In this document: in pieces, positions 6,572 to 7,920 of the stretch
Numbering within the stretch: the first letter of the stretch is position 1
Layout of the letters: each line of letters opens with the position of its first letter
Source of the DNA: Leptospiraceae bacterium
Lineage (GTDB): Bacteria > Spirochaetota > Leptospiria > Turneriellales > Turneriellaceae
Assembly: GCA_025057195.1 (NCBI GenBank)
Contig: JANWWX010000050.1
Location: 1 to 7,920 of the forward strand
DNA length: 7,920 nucleotides
Direction of reading: 5' to 3'
Made by a program: the position numbers and the translations under genes
Notes under the pieces: generated by a model
What the model was told of the DNA's origin: nothing
Databases searched by the model: none
What the model saw: the letters and a program-made list of their open reading frames with translations, nothing else

Positions 6572-7323
6572 CAATACCCCCTACGGAATTTTTCAATGCT
6601 GACTTTGTTAAGGTAGAGGAAAAGCGCTGAAAAAGAGATATAGTAAAAAAGGTCGCGTGTGTCTAAAAGGCCAGCGCTAAGCGAGTCCTGGTGCCAGGCA
6701 ATGGACAAAAAGCCAAATAGTTCTTTGAAAGGGCCAAAAAACTGCAGCACCGGCTGGTAACCTAAAAGGTAGATAAAAAGGCAGGCAACAAAACTCAGCA
6801 AAAACGCACTGATCTGGTCACGGGTCAGCCAAGAAATGTAAAGCCCTAAGGCGATGTACGCAGATCCCGAAAGCCACGCCCCCAAATACGAACCAATGAG
6901 CACGGCAACATCGGGCGCTGAGACATAAAATGCAATGAGTGGCAGCACCAGTGTCGTGGCCAGGGCGATGCCGAGAAAAACAAACGCCGAAAGGTATTTC
7001 CCCAAAATCAGCTCCAACTCGCTAAAGGGCAAGGTGAGCAAGAGTTCAACCGTCCCGCTACGCCGCTCCTCTGCCCAAAGCCGCATGGTGATCACCGGAA
7101 TGAACGCGAGGTAAACGATCTTGAGCATGTCAAAAAGCCCTTGCAGCGAATAGCCACGGTCAAAAAACCGAGTAATAAAGAAAAACAAGAAATTGATCAA
7201 GATGACAAAAATCGCCAAGAATATGTAGCCAATGGGTGTATTGAAATAGTTGGCTAATTCGCGCCGATAAACGGTCTTTACGTTGTGCCAACGGACGTCC
7301 AGTTTTTGCAATAACTTAGACAT
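6571..7323 (-). CDS. gldF: ABC-2 type permease, GldF family
   Basis: This 250-residue inner-membrane protein has about six membrane segments (near 29-50, 66-82, 108-130, 140-165, 170-188 and 226-240). Its pattern is that of GldF/ABC-2 permeases: RRELANYFNTPIGYIF (20-35), then ITMRLWAEERRSGTVELLLTLPFS (78-101), which includes the coupling-helix region thought to touch the ATPase. GSYLGAW (144-150) and RDLFYYISFSALFLYL (223-238) follow. Length is usual for the family. It forms the membrane channel with the ATPase encoded just upstream. ATG 7323 follows GAGGGG (7328-7333, four-base spacer), overlapping the ATPase stop; the gap to that stop is eight bases. Its TGA overlaps the GldG-type ATG by one base. 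GldF and GldG are separate genes here, not fused. The exported substrate is not known for this family. Confidence 0.93.
   Translation of the reverse strand: MSKLLQKLDVRWHNVKTVYRRELANYFNTPIGYIFLAIFVILINFLFFFITRFFDRGYSLQGLFDMLKIVYLAFIPVITMRLWAEERRSGTVELLLTLPFSELELILGKYLSAFVFLGIALATTLVLPLIAFYVSAPDVAVLIGSYLGAWLSGSAYIALGLYISWLTRDQISAFLLSFVACLFIYLLGYQPVLQFFGPFKELFGFLSIAWHQDSLSAGLLDTRDLFYYISFSALFLYLNKVSIEKFRRGY
6577..6582 (-). promoter_or_regulatory. Ribosome binding site deciding the GldG-type start
   Basis: The minus strand reads AGGGGG inside the last codons of the permease (Arg-Gly). It is five bases from ATG 6571-6569 and only two from the in-frame TTG 6574-6572. The spacing favours the ATG, giving 562 rather than 563 residues. 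Confidence 0.75.
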
Positions 7324-7327
7324 AAAT

Positions 7328-7333
7328 CCCCTC
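7328..7333 (-). promoter_or_regulatory. Ribosome binding site of the permease gene, overlapping the ATPase stop
   Basis: The minus strand reads GAGGGG with a four-base spacer to ATG 7323-7321. Its first two bases belong to the TGA stop of the ATPase gene, so ribosomes finishing the ATPase are placed at the permease start. Confidence 0.7.
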
Positions 7334-7920
7334 AGCTGCCCTTGGTGGTCAACCGTGCAAAAATTTCTTCCATGCTGAGTTTTTGCATGAAGAGTTCACG
7401 CAAAACCCATTTTTCGCTGACTGCTAATGAAAATAGTTTTTCATTAAAGCCACTCGACGTTTCTGCAGTAAACCGCGTCTCGGTGTCGTTGGCCGAAACG
7501 AGTGAGACATTTTCGCCTGCTGCCAAGATGGTGCGGATCTTTTCGAGCGCACCTGGTACATTGCCCTTCAGGGCAAACTCCCACACTTCGCGGCCTTCGC
7601 GCATGCGCTGGATGCGGTCGAGGCGATCGTCGAGCACGATCCTGCCGTCGGCGATGATGATCGCACGCTCGCAAGTCTCTTCCACTTCTTTTAGTATGTG
7701 TGTGCTGAGGATTACGGTTTTTTCTTTGGCAAGTTCGCGGATCAGTTGGCGGATGCCGGCAATCTGGTTGGGGTCAAGCCCCGAGGTTGGCTCATCAAGG
7801 ATCAAAACGGGGGGATCGTGCAATAGTGCTGAGGCCAACCCCACACGCTGGCGGTAGCCTTTGGACAAATTCATAATTGGTGTGGCGAGGTATTCTTGGA
7901 GTCCGGTGACCTGTACCGCC
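7332..7920 (-). CDS. gldA: ABC transporter ATPase, GldA type (5' part outside window)
   Basis: The reading frame enters from beyond the right edge and stops at TGA 7334-7332, leaving 195 visible residues. These contain the ABC signature LSKGYRQRVGLA (from 7868 leftward), Walker B with catalytic Glu (PVLILDEP), the D-loop SGLD and the switch histidine in STH. The Walker A motif lies outside the window. The ATG at 7874-7872 is internal: it falls two codons before the signature Leu-Ser, and in-frame sequence continues before it to the edge. After the ATPase core there is a C-terminal extension of about 80 residues ending MEEIFARLTTKGS, the form usual for ATPases of ABC-2 exporters. It would dimerise and power the GldF-type permease immediately downstream, on the cytoplasmic side. 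The symbol rests on gene order and family likeness, not on demonstrated gliding function. No promoter can be seen for the operon because its start is off the window. Confidence 0.93.
   Translation of the reverse strand, partial: AVQVTGLQEYLATPIMNLSKGYRQRVGLASALLHDPPVLILDEPTSGLDPNQIAGIRQLIRELAKEKTVILSTHILKEVEETCERAIIIADGRIVLDDRLDRIQRMREGREVWEFALKGNVPGALEKIRTILAAGENVSLVSANDTETRFTAETSSGFNEKLFSLAVSEKWVLRELFMQKLSMEEIFARLTTKGS

Noticed and set aside
6572..6574. TTG as the start of the GldG-type gene
   Set aside because: The AGGGGG site is only two bases away, too close for normal initiation. The adjacent ATG at 6571-6569 has a five-base spacer.
7342..7857. Plus-strand open frame of 171 codons opposite the ABC ATPase
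   Set aside because: It mirrors the ATPase coding sequence and is heavily Ser/Arg-rich. The minus strand carries the signature, Walker B and switch motifs.
7872..7874. ATG as the true start of the ABC ATPase
   Set aside because: It lies immediately before the ABC signature and would remove Walker A. The frame stays open upstream to the window edge, so it is an internal Met.

Overview
The window is almost wall-to-wall bacterial coding sequence. Only about 17 bases (1410-1415, 4880-4882, 7324-7331) lie outside a called gene. GC content looks close to half by eye. The lipoprotein, the TonB-like protein and the two-sided envelope layout point to a Gram-negative (diderm) bacterium. Separate GldA/GldF/GldG-type genes followed by a DUF4340 gene occur in Bacteroidetes, Spirochaetes (including Leptospira relatives) and several other phyla. 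A Leptospirales-like spirochaete is one reasonable guess, but nothing here proves the lineage. I see no rRNA, tRNA, CRISPR, transposase, phage gene or other sign of mobile DNA.

Left arm, plus strand (1-2294): the 3' part of an unrecognised soluble protein, a four-helix small membrane protein with several histidines, and the N-terminal (thiamine-diphosphate-binding) half of a split transketolase. The first two genes overlap by one base (TAGTG). The transketolase ribosome binding site sits on the stop codon of the membrane gene, so the three appear to be co-transcribed. The matching C-terminal transketolase half is not in the window.

Right arm, minus strand (7920 down to 2291): six genes read leftward with very tight joints. 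They are an ABC ATPase (GldA type, 5' part beyond the window), an ABC-2 permease (GldF type), a GldG-type auxiliary protein, a DUF4340 membrane-anchored protein, a TPR lipoprotein and a protein with a TonB-type C-terminal domain. The junctions are an 8-base gap, a 1-base overlap, a 3-base gap, a 4-base ATGA overlap and a 53-base overlap. The first four genes form a known but functionally unresolved transporter-like module. The last two add an outer-envelope lipoprotein and a periplasm-spanning protein. I infer a single cell-envelope assembly; its substrate is unknown.

The two arms converge and share the four bases TTAG at 2291-2294. These supply TAG to the transketolase gene and TAA to the TonB-like gene, leaving no room for an intergenic terminator.
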